Shown: positions 42,384 to 54,611, counted from the stretch's first letter. The stretch is DNA of 64,000 bases from Sesamum alatum (GCA_034509735.1 JACGWO010000005.1:13257264-13321263); one strand, 5' to 3'. Translations and numbers: made by a program. The notes: generated from the letters alone by a model not told the origin.

Positions 42384-44381
42384 CTTTGCTTGCTCGACCA
42401 CCACCTACCGTACCAGCTTTACTAATTCTCTGAGGTTTTTCTTCTATCTCTACTCCGTTTTACTTATTCTACATTTGTTTTAGTTTTAATTAGGTTGTTA
42501 AATGTGCAATGCATTAATGAGCGTGCTTGCAATTCGAAATGTTCTTTACTGTTTGTTGATGCTGAAGTCCCGATCAGTATCGTGCTTTTTCTTTTTGTTT
42601 TCATTGTCTGAAGACAAACCTGTGAAATCTCTGGAAGTGGTGGGGTTGGGTACTATGTTGAGTTCAATTCACCGAGGGGCTGTGATGGATATGTTCCCTT
42701 CTTCGTTTGTTGTTGGATTTTCTGTTTTCTCAACTTTTGTCTTGCAGTTCTCTGAGTTGAAAATTAATTCTTTAGTGGGAAGCATATAGCATTTTTGGGT
42801 TTGATTCCTGATAACATGTTTCTGCGGGCTTCTTAATTAACTTGACCAGAGATCGGATAGTTGTATTTCATTTATAATCTCTCTTTTCGCACACTTTTTG
42901 ATTGATTATAAACTGTTTAAACTTCAGAAGAAAACTTAATATTTTTTGATGTTCACTTGAATGGTGAAAGAAGATTTTTAGGGGTTTCGTCGCTCCAATA
43001 CGATTCTGTTTGAGCTAAATCCTTTTTGGCTTATACTTGATAAGAATCAGGTAGACTATGTTGTTTTCAACTCCAACTAAGCCAATTTAGGTTCAATTAG
43101 TTAGGTAAACAAGTTCCTGATCAATGGTTATTTGGGGAATTTTGTGGACTGAACTGATAGGCTTGTGGTTAAAAAATGAGATTAAAATGCAATCACTGCA
43201 CAAGGAAAATCTCAAACTAGTTGAGACTTCAGTGTAAAATGATATTTCTAAATTGATATAAGTGTTTCCGTTTGGCGTGTCATTGAAAGAGAAGTTTGTT
43301 AATGGACCTGTGCAGATAGTGATGCAGCAATCAAGCCTGCTAAAGTAGAAACCGAATAATAGAGGGAAATGGGAGAGGAAAGGCAAGCGATATGGGGAAG
43401 CCAGCAGAAAGTTGGGAATATGTTGCTTATCTGTTCATTCCATCAGAACATAGTATTTATAGTATGGGAGTAGCCATAATAGAAAGTTGTTATGCAAACT
43501 GCCAGCAAATAAAAAAATATTTCTCTCCAAAATCTACGTAGGACAATTCCTCAACCAACTCCGTACAAGTAATCCTCAAGCTTGGCTTGGCTGCTTGCCA
43601 ATTCTGTTAGTCCTCCTCATATTCTCCATCTCATGTGATTATCACCATTCATGCATGCACCATTGGCTCCCCATGGACGGCGGCTTTGTTCTTCAAGTAG
43701 CATTATCCACTGACTGTCGTTGCCATCAGACCAAAGTCTCTTTGGCCATGTGCATAGACTATTTATAAATGGTTGAAAGTTTTAACAGCTTTATGTTCTT
43801 TACAATTTAAATGCCTTCTAAATGTTGTATTTCATTTCATTTTTGCCACTTGAAAGTATAAGTCTGCTTAACTATGCGTATGTGCAGAAAATATTTGAGT
43901 CTTTTCAATATCTTAATCATGCCTCCTATGACAATAGTAAACATATAGTTTCCAAGATGCTTTTACTTGAAACCTTTGGTTTTCTTTTCTTTTGAAGATG
44001 TTGAGCTGGAGACGGATAGTTTTCTCTTTCTTGTCTTAAAGTAAGTGAATAGTGATTTAGATGATGTTGTACACGGTTGTATCCTATATGCAAGGACAAC
44101 CTTTTACTCCTTAAGTTGCTTAATATTTCCTAACTCCTCTATTTTTGCTCTATGTACTAGGAATCTAGTTGGTCCTCCATGAGGTTCAGGCAGGAGAGAT
44201 TTCTCTTTGGATATACTTCATTGCCTTCCTGAGAGATTGTCTATGGTCTTTGCTTGGACTGCATATTTCTCTTTCCAACTACAATCGTATGTGATGGTTG
44301 AATTCTCTTTATGGATATATCTAACTAGAAGATGATACTACTATTAGAAGCAGTATAGTGCCGGTACTCTCTGGCAACTTC
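42384..44381 (+). other. Putative 5' UTR exon and intron of the RING-CH gene
   Basis: CTTTGCTTGCTCGACCACCA...TTCTCTGAG then GTTTTTCTTC (about 42433) could be a non-coding first exon and a donor. Acceptor-like sequences occur before 44382 (for example GTACTAG near 44160). No coding frame in this interval is convincing. Whether it is a spliced 5' UTR or plain upstream DNA is inference. Confidence 0.4.
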
Positions 44382-47300
44382 ATGGATAAAGAAAGGTCCC
44401 CTGAAAAAAGTGACCGTGAGGATTTTTCCTCACCAACTGAGAATGTAGACCCAGTGGATGACAGCTCATGTGATAGCATAGACAAGGAGAGTGGCTTGGC
44501 AACTTGTCGAGTTTGCCAATGTGCTGAACCTGATAGGAGGGGGAATGTTGCACTAGGATTTTTGGGTATTTCTCCACCAGCATCCGATATCAGTAATGGA
44601 AAAAAGAAGGTAATTTCTGAACTTAAAGTTTCCCTGACTAATGTTGGAAACAATTCCCATAACAGAAGTGAATTAAAGAGGTCTGAGTTTATTGAATTTA
44701 TCAGCCCAAAAGGAGAGGTTTTTATTTGTACTGCTGATGTAGAATTTGGTTTTGATAACCACGAGGACATTCTATCAGCGCTCGGATGTGCTTGCAAAAG
44801 TGACCTTGCTTTAGCTCACTATGCTTGCGCTCTTAAGTGGTTTATCAACCATGGATCAATCATATGTGAAATTTGTGGACATGTTGCAAAAAACATAAGA
44901 TCAGAAGACTTCAAAAAGGTATTGGTTTCTTTAAAAGAATATGAAGCACTGAGAGAAAGAATTATCAGGGGAGAACCTGATGCTGTTGCTGCTATTCGGA
45001 GGCAAAGGTTAAGTGAAATTTCATTGTGGTTTAATCCACATAATAATATTGCCGCATTATCCCTGGTGGTCATTGAACAACCTTCAACTTCTAATGTAGT
45101 CATGGAAGAGGTCGCCAGTGTTCGGACTACCTGTACTGAGTGGGTTGTGGAGGGTATAGTTATCCTGTTTGCTACAGGCCTGTTGACTGTTACTCTTGCA
45201 TGGTTCATCGCTCCTCATGTTGGCAAGGTATTTGGAGTGGTTGTATTATCCCTATGTGCACATAGTTCTGTTTACTGTTTTTCCTCTATCATATATGTGC
45301 TTATGATTATTTTCTCTATTTATTTAGCTTGCATGATAGCTTGATAGATCTATCATAAATCCGGAGTTAGTGCTTGTTGCATGTATGAGACTTGGGGAAA
45401 ATGTTCTTTTGGTACCATTAAATCGGGCCATTATTTGTTTTGGTGCCACAATTCTGTAGAGTTTCACTTTTAGTCCCATAAAACACAATTTTCGCCTTTT
45501 TGGTCCCAGGTTAACAGCAACAGCGCACATGCCCTTTAACTGCCGTTAACTCCCCCCTTTGGGAGGGGAAAACTCACGTGCCCCAGCAAAAAAGGAGGCA
45601 AAATTGGCCATAATTAGGGTTGACTCATGTTTGAAAATATTTTAGTAATTTTGACCATAAACTATAAAAAGAATTATTTTTTACATAAAAATATTAGATA
45701 AATTTATTTTTATATAAATAGTGTATTAATTTAAATTCTAATTATTTATATTTGAGATAAATTCTAGCATCTTTTTATTACTTTTTGAAATTGAATTATT
45801 GTTTGGTCTAAAAATATTTTAATAAACTTTGACCACAAACTATAAGAAATATATTTTTTAAAAAAAAGTATATTACAGAAAATTTATTATATTATATATA
45901 ATAAAATAAATTTACAATTACAATTATTTTGTTTCAGATAATTTCTAGGATCATTTTATTATTTTGTAGGCTTCTTGAACTTTGGATGGATTATATAATT
46001 GGTCTAATGTTCAAATTGCTTCCACCATTAGATAAACGAATTTGATATTTTGGATGCTTTTAGGGTGATGGTTTTATTGAATAGGAAACAAGAAAACATG
46101 GTATGCGTGTGATTTTGTTTAGAAGGAGATGTAGAGAAGCATTAATATATTCCTTGTAAGAGATTGCTGGATAATCTTTTGGATGGATTAGCAGTGATCA
46201 TGTGTGCTTCCTACTAGTCAGTGAGTGAAAAGATATGATTTTAAGAGACTTATTCATAAATTTAACTTTGTATAATATATATAGTTATCAGTCATGATGA
46301 CGAACTAAATTGCATGAATATTCTTTACAATATAACATTAAGAAAAACATAAGAAAGAAGCAAAATAAAATAAAATACCATAAACAAATATCATTTAAAC
46401 CATAGGATTTAACTTAATCATTTTTTATTCCTTTTTTTTTTCTATTTATGTTTTAGAATCATCTTCATTTTTCTCTTAAATAACAAAAGTATGGTAATAA
46501 TGAAATCGGTAATGTATTAGAAATTAATTAGGAGGCGTGGTTCTACAAACGAATTCAGCCAATACATGGAACTTTAAGTTCTCATCATAAGGAAAACTGA
46601 CATTGTTGATGTAAAAAATAAGATTATCTTAAGGATATCTTAGTCGAACCAAAATAAAGTAACTTTCATACTTTAGTAATAATGCAGACGTAGATATGAC
46701 CAGGGCTATAAACTTTTCCAAATGTTGCTTCTGAAATAGGTCAGAGCATCAAACTGCGAGCAAATACATGTACATGCATGTTTTCCGCATGTGTGTGGAT
46801 ATGTACATGTACATCCATTTGTGAATATGTATGAGAGGTATGTGGTACGACTACCTAAACTGGTAGACAATATTGAAACAATGGCATGTCAAGCTTAGCA
46901 ATTCAGAATTAATATGGAAAGGGAAATGGTTTGGTAACAATGGTATGACTTCTTGAAATGGCACACTGGTATGCGTTTTCTTATTACCGTTTACGTTGTC
47001 ACGGTTCAGGAGTGAAAATCAAGCTACCACAGCAAGTGAGAGAGACTGTGCATAAGATGAAGTAGTATTAGTACATTAGTAGCATATCAAAAGAACTGAG
47101 ATTCTCATTGACAAAATGAGCTGCCATCTTTGCCACTTGTGAACAGAGCTCGTCTTGATGTATCAAGAGGTTTCTGCTGGGCCGGCTACTGTTCTTTTCT
47201 TTTCGAATTGGGTCAAAATCATATGATATTATCATTGTTTTCTACCTTAATGAGTTCTTTTCCCTGTGTTTTTGTTTGGTATTCTCCAGCACTCACTTCA

Positions 47301-48578
47301 GCTAAACCATTTCCCTGCTTTGCAGAACACTGCCAAAAATGGCCTGCATATTCTTCTTGGAGGCATCTGTGCATTGACAGTTGTAGTTTTCTTCCGTTTT
47401 GTAAGTTTACATACATTTTACTTTCTTAGACTGCATCTATAAGAATTATATATGCATATTTGTTGGTATCAATGTTATTGGAATTAACCGCAATTTGAAG
47501 GCACTCATGAAGGTTATTGGAATACTTGATGATCATTCTGGCGAACTATTAATTAAAATTCTCTTGTTCCCTCATTTTGGTTTTCTGTTTTGGAGGTTGC
47601 AAATCAGAGAACTAAGCACATACTCTTTACGTCACTGACCTCTTAGGAAAAACAAGGAAAGAAAACAAATAGAGCAATAAATAAAGAAAATACTAATACA
47701 GAAGAAGAATGGAACCTATTAGTAAGGAAATTATCGGGAAAACTACAATTTTCGTCTTGTAATTTTGGGTTGGCAATTTTGTTTGCAATTTAGTCCTATA
47801 ACTTCAAAATTTTGGCAATTTTGGTCCTTTTTGAACGAAAAAATGCATGTGCCGGACACATGACCTTGACAATTGGGGCTTTCGGGCAAGATGAGACCAA
47901 AATTGCCAAATTTTTCAAAGTTACGGGACTAAATGCGAAAATCAATTCGTATAAGACCAAAATTGTCACCCCTCTATCTTTGCGCTGGTGGCATAAGAAG
48001 TTATAGGACGAAAGTTGCAATTTGTTTGGTATAACATGTTCCTGTTCATGTGAGGGAACAAAGGATAAACTCATCACTGAGCATTCATAATAAAGTTGCT
48101 CAACCATCACTGCATGTTTTGCAGGTTTTCTTCAAATGGTTTCTTGATAGTTCAATTTTACTTCTCCCATGGTCATTTTCTGCTTGAGATATTCTGTATG
48201 ACCGCACATAAATCATAAGGAACATTTAGAGACAGATTGTGAATATAATCTACCAAATTACGATAGCATCAAACAGTAATTTCTTCTGTAAGTTGTTTAC
48301 ATTCTATCAATTGTTTGGTATACTCCGTTTTGCAATTTCTTATGCTCGGTTTTCTGTAACTTCTTGTCTTGTTCATTTAAGCAGTTTGTGATTTGGCTGT
48401 TTAGGTTGAGACATTATTTGTACTGCATCTTAGCTGATAAATGTCCACACTACATTTGCAGTTTGTGCTGACAAGAATCAAGTACGGGCCTGCACGATAC
48501 TGGGCTATCTTGTTCATTTTCTGGTTTCTTGTGTTTGGGATATGGGCATCGCGAACCCATGGTGCTCATTCAACGTAA
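44382..48578 (+). CDS. RING-CH (RINGv, MARCH-type) membrane E3 ubiquitin ligase, three coding exons
   Basis: Exons 44382-45227, 47326-47400 and 48462-48578; both introns are GT...AG and phase 0. Length 345 aa. RING-CH ligands: CRVC (C42, C45), then C136 and C138, H146, C149, C162 and C165 (HYACALKWFINHG; CEIC), a C4HC3 pattern. About 90 residues separate the first CxxC pair from the CxC pair, longer than in typical RING-CH domains. Three hydrophobic segments follow: 255-276 (GIVILFATGLLTVTLAWF), about 288-304, and about 319-337 (WAILFIFWFLVFGIW). The C-terminal 24-residue end has RTHGAHST. It probably acts as an integral-membrane ligase of an endomembrane compartment. The ATG at 44382 is chosen because the frame upstream lacks another ATG. 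Intron 1 is long (2,098 bp). No disruption is seen. Confidence 0.93.
45405..45530. repeat. Single arm of GGGACCAAAA-family MITE inside intron 1
   Basis: TTCTTTTGGTACCATTAAAT, TTTGTTTTGGTGCCACAATT and TTTTAGTCCCATAAAACACA match the left arm of the foldback at 13036-13359. No right arm is visible. Confidence 0.65.
45540..47320. other. Intron 1 body of the RING-CH gene
   Basis: AT-rich intronic DNA apart from the MITE fragment. At about 45600-46000 short segments such as TTATTTTTA-rich runs and TTGACCATAAACTATAA / TTGACCACAAACTATAAG repeat (45650-45670 and 45826-45846), which may be an old local duplication. No other gene is seen. Confidence 0.55.
47736..48023. mobile_element. Foldback MITE in intron 2
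   Basis: The left arm GGGAAAACTACAATTTTCGTC pairs with the right arm GGACGAAAGTTGCAATTTG. Inner segments GGCAATTTTGGTCC and GACCAAAATTGCC, and GCAATTTAGTCC / GGACTAAATGC, are inverted. The exact ends and TSD are not resolved. It lies fully within intron 2 and does not touch the splice sites. Confidence 0.65.
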
Positions 48579-49477
48579 CCCCCTGAGTTCACGTTTTTGT
48601 CCGCTGAACTGCAAATATTTCAGTTTCATGTCTTTCGTTCATATTAAGTCATCGGTTTAAGAAGCGTACAAAGTTGTATTGATGTAATTAGTGAATCCGT
48701 GATCTGGTTACTATGCTATTCTTGTCATAATGATGTTCTCTACTATCTGAAACTATGTTTCTGTCAACTTTTGAATGGAAGGTTAAGGCAGTGTTTGATT
48801 CAGTTTCATTTCCAGCTTTCAGTATCCAAGTGCCGAGATGAGTTTTTCCTTTTGTATTACTTTTTGTGTGAGAAGAAATGTATCTGGATTTGCTAATGAG
48901 GTTGTGGTTTTTCTTAATTAGTGATGTGAACTCAGTGTATTACTATTTAGGCCCCGATTACTTCTCCGTTTACTTTGAGGATAGAATTAAACGAGTGATA
49001 AAATTATCTTAAACTAAATAAATAATAAAAAAAATCTTGTATAAATTGTAAGGTATATACTTACATGAATAATTAATCTGATAAAATTTGTGAAGTTTTT
49101 ACTTTGTTGTATTTACTTGTATTAAATGACAAAATTACCCATTAGTCCATCAATGACACCTACTCCACTATTATTTGAGGGTAAGATGGACTTTTGCCCC
49201 TTGTATTTATTGTGGTACAAATTACATGATAATTTATATCACCACCTTTGGTGGTATAAGTTATGCAAGTGTAACAGTAATTAATACAAGTCCGTATAAT
49301 TGTACAGGGCCTCCATACATGAAAGTAAGTAATATATTATCATATACTAAATTTCTTATTCAGGCTAATACATAAAAATAAACGGAACCTTAATGTATTT
49401 CTATTTAACCAAAGGTGGCAAATGGTGGGTTTAATTAGTTTTGAACTGGGTCTAAATGAGTTGGGCATAAAACAAGC
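48579..49477. other. 3' flank and intergenic DNA downstream of the RING-CH gene
   Basis: The first 300 bp are a probable 3' UTR. From about 48945, TTTAGGCCCCGATTACTTCT and, near 49370, TAAAAATAAACGGAACCTTA look like a short-TIR element (inverted GTTTA/TAAAC ends), too degraded to delimit. No gene is seen. Confidence 0.45.
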
Positions 49478-49605
49478 AGGAAAGCATATAGTTAATTTCA
49501 CTCTAAGACAAGAAAGAAGTTGAAGGTACAAATATATCAAGAGGAAAGCATATAGTTAATTTCACTCTAAGACAAGAAAGAAGCTGAAGGTACAAATATA
49601 TCAAG
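49478..49605 (+). repeat. Two tandem copies of a 64-bp unit
   Basis: AGGAAAGCATATAGTTAATTT...GGTACAAATATATCAAG is repeated once with period 64 (AAAGCATA at 49481 and 49545), differing at about one site (AAGTTGAAGG against AAGCTGAAGG). Confidence 0.92.
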
Positions 49606-49694
49606 AGAGTATCTTAACTCGTGTTTTCATAGATAAAAACCTGTTGAGTCGGTTTCTTAGCTCCTATCTTGTTAGCTACAAGGTATAAGGCTAG

Positions 49695-50032
49695 TGATAC
49701 GGGTCCAAGCTCATGATGGGCTGATAATTCAGAATGGGCCTAAGAAAATGAATGACGGGTTATTTATTGATGGGCCAACTATCTGTATGGATATAATAGG
49801 TTTCAAGCCCCAACTTGTAGGAAATCCATGAATTAATTTAGTATAAGACAAAGTTTGTTAGCTACACGACATTGTCACAAGATCTTTTATTTTGCATGTA
49901 TTTAAATTCAGCAATGTTAATTGGAAAAAGGGCAGAGAACAATTTCAAACAAATCTTCATCTTCTTTCTTCAATTCTGGAGCTCCTTCACTGCTCGAATT
50001 GGGAAAACCCCTTTTCATAATTTATGATTTCA
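49695..50032 (+). repeat. 5' terminal direct repeat of a small LTR-like element
   Basis: It begins TGATACGGGTCCAAGC and runs to CCCCTTTTCATAATTTATGAT. It matches 51278-51656 throughout (TTATTTATTGATGGG; TTTAGTATAAGACA; TTTTGCATGTATTTAAATTC; CTGCTCGAATTGGGAAAACC). Confidence 0.82.
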
Positions 50033-50052
50033 TTTCGATCTCATCCTCCACC

Positions 50053-51060
50053 ATGCAAGCTCACCGCCCCCATACTAATTTCGGTTCGTTTCAACAGCTA
50101 TCCAAGACTCCAATGCGGCTGTTAATGTCGCATTTGCTGCTATATTTGCGGCGATTGTCGAGCTCCAAAGGCAAATTTCACTAGCTTTTCCTTCGACGGA
50201 CGACATACCCTCTCCATCCCCTCCACTCCTTCCTCCGGATGCTCCTCTGTCCGAAGAATTTTCCCCCACAACTCAGACCATACCACAACAGCTACAACAA
50301 CTACTCTTCACCTCCAAAACCCACAACATACTGCCACAACAACCCATTTCAACTGAGGACCCAACTCAACATATGGGTATTAAAATGCAACACCCACAGT
50401 TGGTGTACTTACGCTCGCAACCGTTCCGCTAGCCGCTCGTGCCGCACCGCCTCTCGCTGAAGCTCGCCAACAACAACAGCCTGGTTGTGGGAAGCCCCAG
50501 TTGTCCGACCCCGCCACAAGAACCACCGGTCACCACCCTCCCCATCTTTCTACTCTACTATGATGAAACAAGCAACCCCCACGGCCCCGAGCCCACTTCG
50601 AAACTCTAGGTCTGCCGCCGCCGCGTTCACCTCAGTATCTCCGCCTCTATGCTCGAGCAGTGCTTCGGCGACCCTTCATTCACTGTCGTCGCCACACCAC
50701 CGGACCCTCAGGACACCTCGCCGCCCCGCACGCCCCTTCAAATCTTCGCTTCGCGCCCTTCTGCGGACCTCACCAGTGAACTCGCCCCCATTCGCTTTTT
50801 CCCTCGAATCCGCTACATCCGCCAGGTCCCTGAGGTCGACTGTCTTCCGCCCCCTCAGATCTGCCGGCGAATCCACGCCCTTCTGTGCAAGCGCGGTTTC
50901 AGTCTTCCGAACTTCCAGATTCGCCGGCGCCTCAATCACTCGATTGTCGCGGCAGATCTACTCAGGTCGTCGTCGGAAGGCCTCCTCGGTACGCCGCCCA
51001 TTTCTGTCGACTGGTTGCCGCCTCCATACATAGGAGAGAAATCTCCCATCGTTGCATCTA
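50053..51060 (+). pseudogene. Unrecognised Ala/Pro/Ser-rich reading frames in the LTR-like element
   Basis: The ATG at 50053 opens a short frame. After one frame change near 50100-50110 a second frame of about 110 codons reads DSNAAVNVAFAAIFAAIVEL, then DDIPSPSPPLLPPDAPLSEE, then IPQQLQQLLF, ending at TAG 50430-50432. Further Pro/Ser/Arg-rich frames continue to about 51060 with stops between. I recognise no domain. The helix-like Ala-rich start and the Pro-rich second part could be a decayed gag-like protein, but that is a guess. Confidence 0.45.
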
Positions 51061-51277
51061 CTTAGGAAGGGGTTTGTATGTACCCTGCTGCAATATCTCA
51101 CAGCCAAAAGCCCTTTTGGGCTTAGATTTGGGGAACAAGCCATTAGGCTTGGTGACATGATGGAACAGTGGATCCAGTGGGTTGGTGCTGCATCTTGCTT
51201 GGGCCAAAGGGTTGTCTTTTGGGCTGCAAAGCTCACTCTGGGCCTTGAGGACAAGGCCAATTTTGAGGGCCCGACAA

Positions 51278-51664
51278 TGATACGGGTCCAGGCAATGATG
51301 GGCTGACAATTCCAAATGGGCTGACAATTCAGAATGGGCCGACAATTCAGAATAGGCCTAAGAAAATGAATGAAGGGTTATTTATTGATGGCCCAACTAT
51401 CTATCTGTATGGAGATAATGGGCTTCAAGGCCCAACTCATAGGAAATCCATAATTAATTTAGTATAAGACAGTCTGTTAGCTACAATGTGGATGGTGACA
51501 TTTGTCACAAGATCCTTTATTTTGCATGTATTTAAATTCAGCGATGTTAATGGAAAAATAGCAGAGAACAATTTCAAAGAAATCTTCATCTTCTTCCTTC
51601 AATTTTTGGAGCTTTTCCCTGCTCGAATTGGGAAAACCCCTTTTTATAATTTATGATCGTAACA
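51278..51664 (+). repeat. 3' terminal direct repeat of the LTR-like element
   Basis: TGATACGGGTCCAGGCAATG onward. Near its start it has extra copies of a GGGCTGACAATTC motif (51300-51345) compared with the 5' repeat. It ends near TATGATCGTAACA. Confidence 0.8.
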
Positions 51665-52582
51665 GCTAAATAACTCATTAACTCTTAGCTTTTACTCCGG
51701 ACAGGTTAGATAGGTAAGCCCAACAAAATATAGACTTAAACATATGGGTCAAAAGCGAGTCGAGTTGGAAATGAGTTGGTTCTTGTAAGATTAGGTCCAA
51801 TATTTTTGTTTGTTATAAAACTTTGAACTCCTGTTATATTTTATCAGTTAGTTTTCAGCAAGTTAAATATGTAAATATAGTATCACATGTTGCACCGATC
51901 GAAATAGAAGCCACTGGCATCTTCATAGTTTGGTGAACCGGCTTGCCCGAAGCAAAGCGGAAAGTTCATTGTATTTGATTTTTTTGTTTGATAGAAATTT
52001 TGTATTTGATTCAGTTTTGACTTTTAATTTCGATTTGTTGAATACTTGCATATTATTTATATATGTATATTTGTTTAATTTTATGTACATATTTTTCTAT
52101 CTTTCAATGCCTTCCTAGTATTTTTTTTTTTACTTATCAAAAATAAAATAAACAAATGGATAATATGAATAAGATTTATAGTATTTAATTGACATTTTTA
52201 TTTTTAAAAAAACATGTTATTTCTTGAATACCAAACTAAAGTACCAAAAAGAATTTGGTAAGTACGAAAACTGAACTGATTAATTAGGTTTCGTCTTTGG
52301 TATGGTATCGCATACAAAATATTTTTTTGTTTATTGAAATACTAACGCCCTAAGAACAAATAATTTTAGGTTGTACTTGAATATGAATTTAGGAAAATAA
52401 TTTCAAATAACTTTAAATTATAATAATTTAAAATTCATCAGTATCGTATAAAATATAGTTCAAAATGAGAGATGAATTTAAAATCCTTTCAGTTATGGAA
52501 TCACCCAAACAAATGCAAGGGATTTGTTATTAGAAATTTGAAATTCCTACCCTCAAATTTATCAATTCAAACATAATGTAAT
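51665..52582. other. AT-rich intergenic DNA
   Basis: No gene is seen. Around 52330-52560 there are palindromic scraps (AATTTAAAATTC / GAATTTAAAATCC; GAAATTTGAAATTCC) suggesting an old MITE that I cannot delimit. Confidence 0.5.
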
Positions 52583-52591
52583 AATTATCAT

Positions 52592-54354
52592 AGGAAAAAT
52601 TGCACTTTTGATCCAATAGGACATGGCTTGTTGCATTTTTGATCCTGTTGTTTACGGGCTCAACACTTTTGGTCCCATAGGAACTAAATATGTTGTACTT
52701 TTGATCCCGTCTTCATTAAAAGTGTTAAGTTATGAATGGAAAACCACATTTGAAAGTCAAATGTGGTTTTATATGGTTTGAAACCACTAAAGTTCATGGA
52801 GGTGGTATTTTTCAAGATTTTGCCCCAATTTGGAGACTCTCACTCTATAAAATTTAAAATATCTTAATTTAGCTAAATTTATGAAAATTTGACACATTAT
52901 AATTTGCAATTTTATAATGATATTATTATAAATGAAATGCTAAATTATGTAATTAAAAAATTAAAATAACTGCAAAAAAATAAATAAAATAAAAGCACTT
53001 GAAAATTGAAAGCAAAAAACGAACTAACTGCATTGAACGGAAAAAATTATCTGTTTGCAATATACAAATTTAATCATATTTTTCCACTGCCAATTATGCA
53101 CATATATGCAATTTATATCACAAAAGCATATATATAGATTGTTTCATCAAATTCAAATCTTTACTTCTAAATGTATTGTGATGTTTGTTCAATTGGTAGA
53201 TAATCACATATGAGAACACAAGGAACGATTTCTTCCTCGTTTTAGCATTGGCACATCAATGAAATAATTCATATGGATACTTTTATATGATTATCAATTG
53301 GTTATACGTATGTATAAATATCTGAATACACTCAATTAAACGCAAGTGCAGTTCAATATTAAAATTATGATATTTTTCATTATATTAATTAATCTCGTGG
53401 GTCAATAACACTTCCACGAGATCTTGCTCTATGTCTATCTAGCTACTTTATATAGTCAAACAGACTATCAATCTATAATACTTGATTTAATAAAAATTAA
53501 TTTAATTTCTAATATATCAGTAAAATTACTATAATTAAATTGAATAATGCCCAAAAATTTTTAATGAATGAAATATTATATAATAGTCAAATTCTTTTGA
53601 AAATGGTAGTGTGTAACTCAATTTGACCTTAATAACAAAAAAAAAAAAAAAGAAAAAAGAATGAAAGAGAGAGAGAGAAGCAAGATGTATATATATAGTT
53701 TGAGCGTTTATAATTTGGTAAATCGATCGAATCAAACTGAAACAAAAAATTCGGTTCGACATTTGATTTTTATTTTGTTTAAATTTGGTATTTGGTTCGA
53801 TTTTGGTTTTTGGAAATTATTTTGTGATATAAATTGCATAGATGTGCATAGTTGGTAGGAGGAAAATATGGCTAAATTTGTATATTGCAAACAGTTAATT
53901 TATTTTGTTCAATGCAGTTAGTTCGTTTTTACTTTTAATTTTGCAGTGCTTTTATTTTATTTTATTTTTGTAGTTATTTTAATTTTGTATTTATATAATT
54001 TAACATTTTATTTATAATAATATCGTTACAAAATTGCAGATTATAATCTGTCGAATTTACATAAATTTAGTTAAGTTAAGCTATTAAAATATATTTTATA
54101 GAGTGAGAGTCTCCAAATTGGGGTCAAAATCTTGAAAAATACCATCTCCATGAACTTTATTGGTTTCAAACCATAGAAAACAACATTTGACTTTCAAATG
54201 TGATTTTTTATCCATAACTTAACACCTTTAATAGAGACGGTATCAAAAGTGCAACACTTTTGATTCTTATGGGACCAAAAGTATTGAGCCCGTAAACAAT
54301 GGGACCAAAAGTGCAACAGGTCATGTCCTATGGGACCAAAAGTACAATTTTCTC
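52592..54354. mobile_element. Long-TIR foldback element, 535-bp arms, TSD AATTATCAY
   Basis: The left arm 52592-53126 starts AGGAAAAATTGCACTTTTG and is inverted at 53820-54354 (CAAAAGTACAATTTTCTC end). Matching blocks include CCATAGGACATG / CATGTCCTATGG, CATTTGAAAGTCAAATG, TCTCACTCTATAAAAT, and TGCAATTTATATCACAAAA / TTTTGTGATATAAATTGCA. Flanks AATTATCAT (52583-52591) and AATTATCAC (54355-54363) form a 9-bp TSD with one change. The 690-bp core has no credible gene. Probably a non-autonomous MULE with long terminal inverted repeats. Confidence 0.9.
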
Positions 54355-54363
54355 AATTATCAC

Positions 54364-54611
54364 ATATTAGAGGCTATCATGCCTTTTGTTTCAAGCCAAA
54401 TGAAAATATAACTGTTTAAAAAATATTATATTAATGTAGTTTTAAGAGAACAAAATATATATATATATATATATAAATATATATTGCATAATCATGACCG
54501 ATGACCCAAAAATACGCTCGGCCCAGGAAGGACTTCAACTCAGATAAGGCCACGAAAGGCCCAAGAATGCATGCTGCTAAGGTTTTAAAACCCGGACGGT
54601 TCTAAAAGAAA
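54364..54611. other. Short intergenic stretch
   Basis: It contains an (AT)n run near 54458-54475 and no gene. Confidence 0.6.

Larger units (their letters stand above)
49695..51664 (+). mobile_element. Putative non-autonomous LTR retroelement with a Pro/Ser-rich interior
   Basis: Two direct repeats of about 340-385 bp start at the same TGATACGGGTCC and enclose about 1.2 kb. Flanks are GCTAG (49690-49694) and, if the 3' repeat ends TAACA at 51664, GCTAA, a 4/5 match. The interior has an ATG at 50053 (MQAHRPHTNFGSF) soon after the repeat. No RT, integrase or protease is present. A convincing PBS is not seen and the PPT is weak (GAGGGCCCGACAA). It could instead be a transposed retrogene duplication. 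Confidence 0.6.

Noticed and set aside
42502..42789. 95-codon frame upstream of the RING-CH gene
   Set aside because: No domain; hydrophobic low-complexity translation; it lies where the 5' UTR or its intron is expected.
45228..45344. Continuation of RING-CH exon 1 as a longer single-exon protein
   Set aside because: GGCAAG|GTATTT is a good donor; the read-through ends soon after, and exons 2 and 3 provide the two remaining membrane segments in phase.
50485..51065. 182-codon and 138-codon frames as host protein genes
   Set aside because: They overlap in different frames in a GC-rich, Ser/Pro-biased interior of a repeat-flanked element, without introns, domains or a clear start context.
49695..51664. 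Ordinary Ty1/copia or Ty3/gypsy element
   Set aside because: No RT, integrase, protease or recognisable PBS is present between the repeats.
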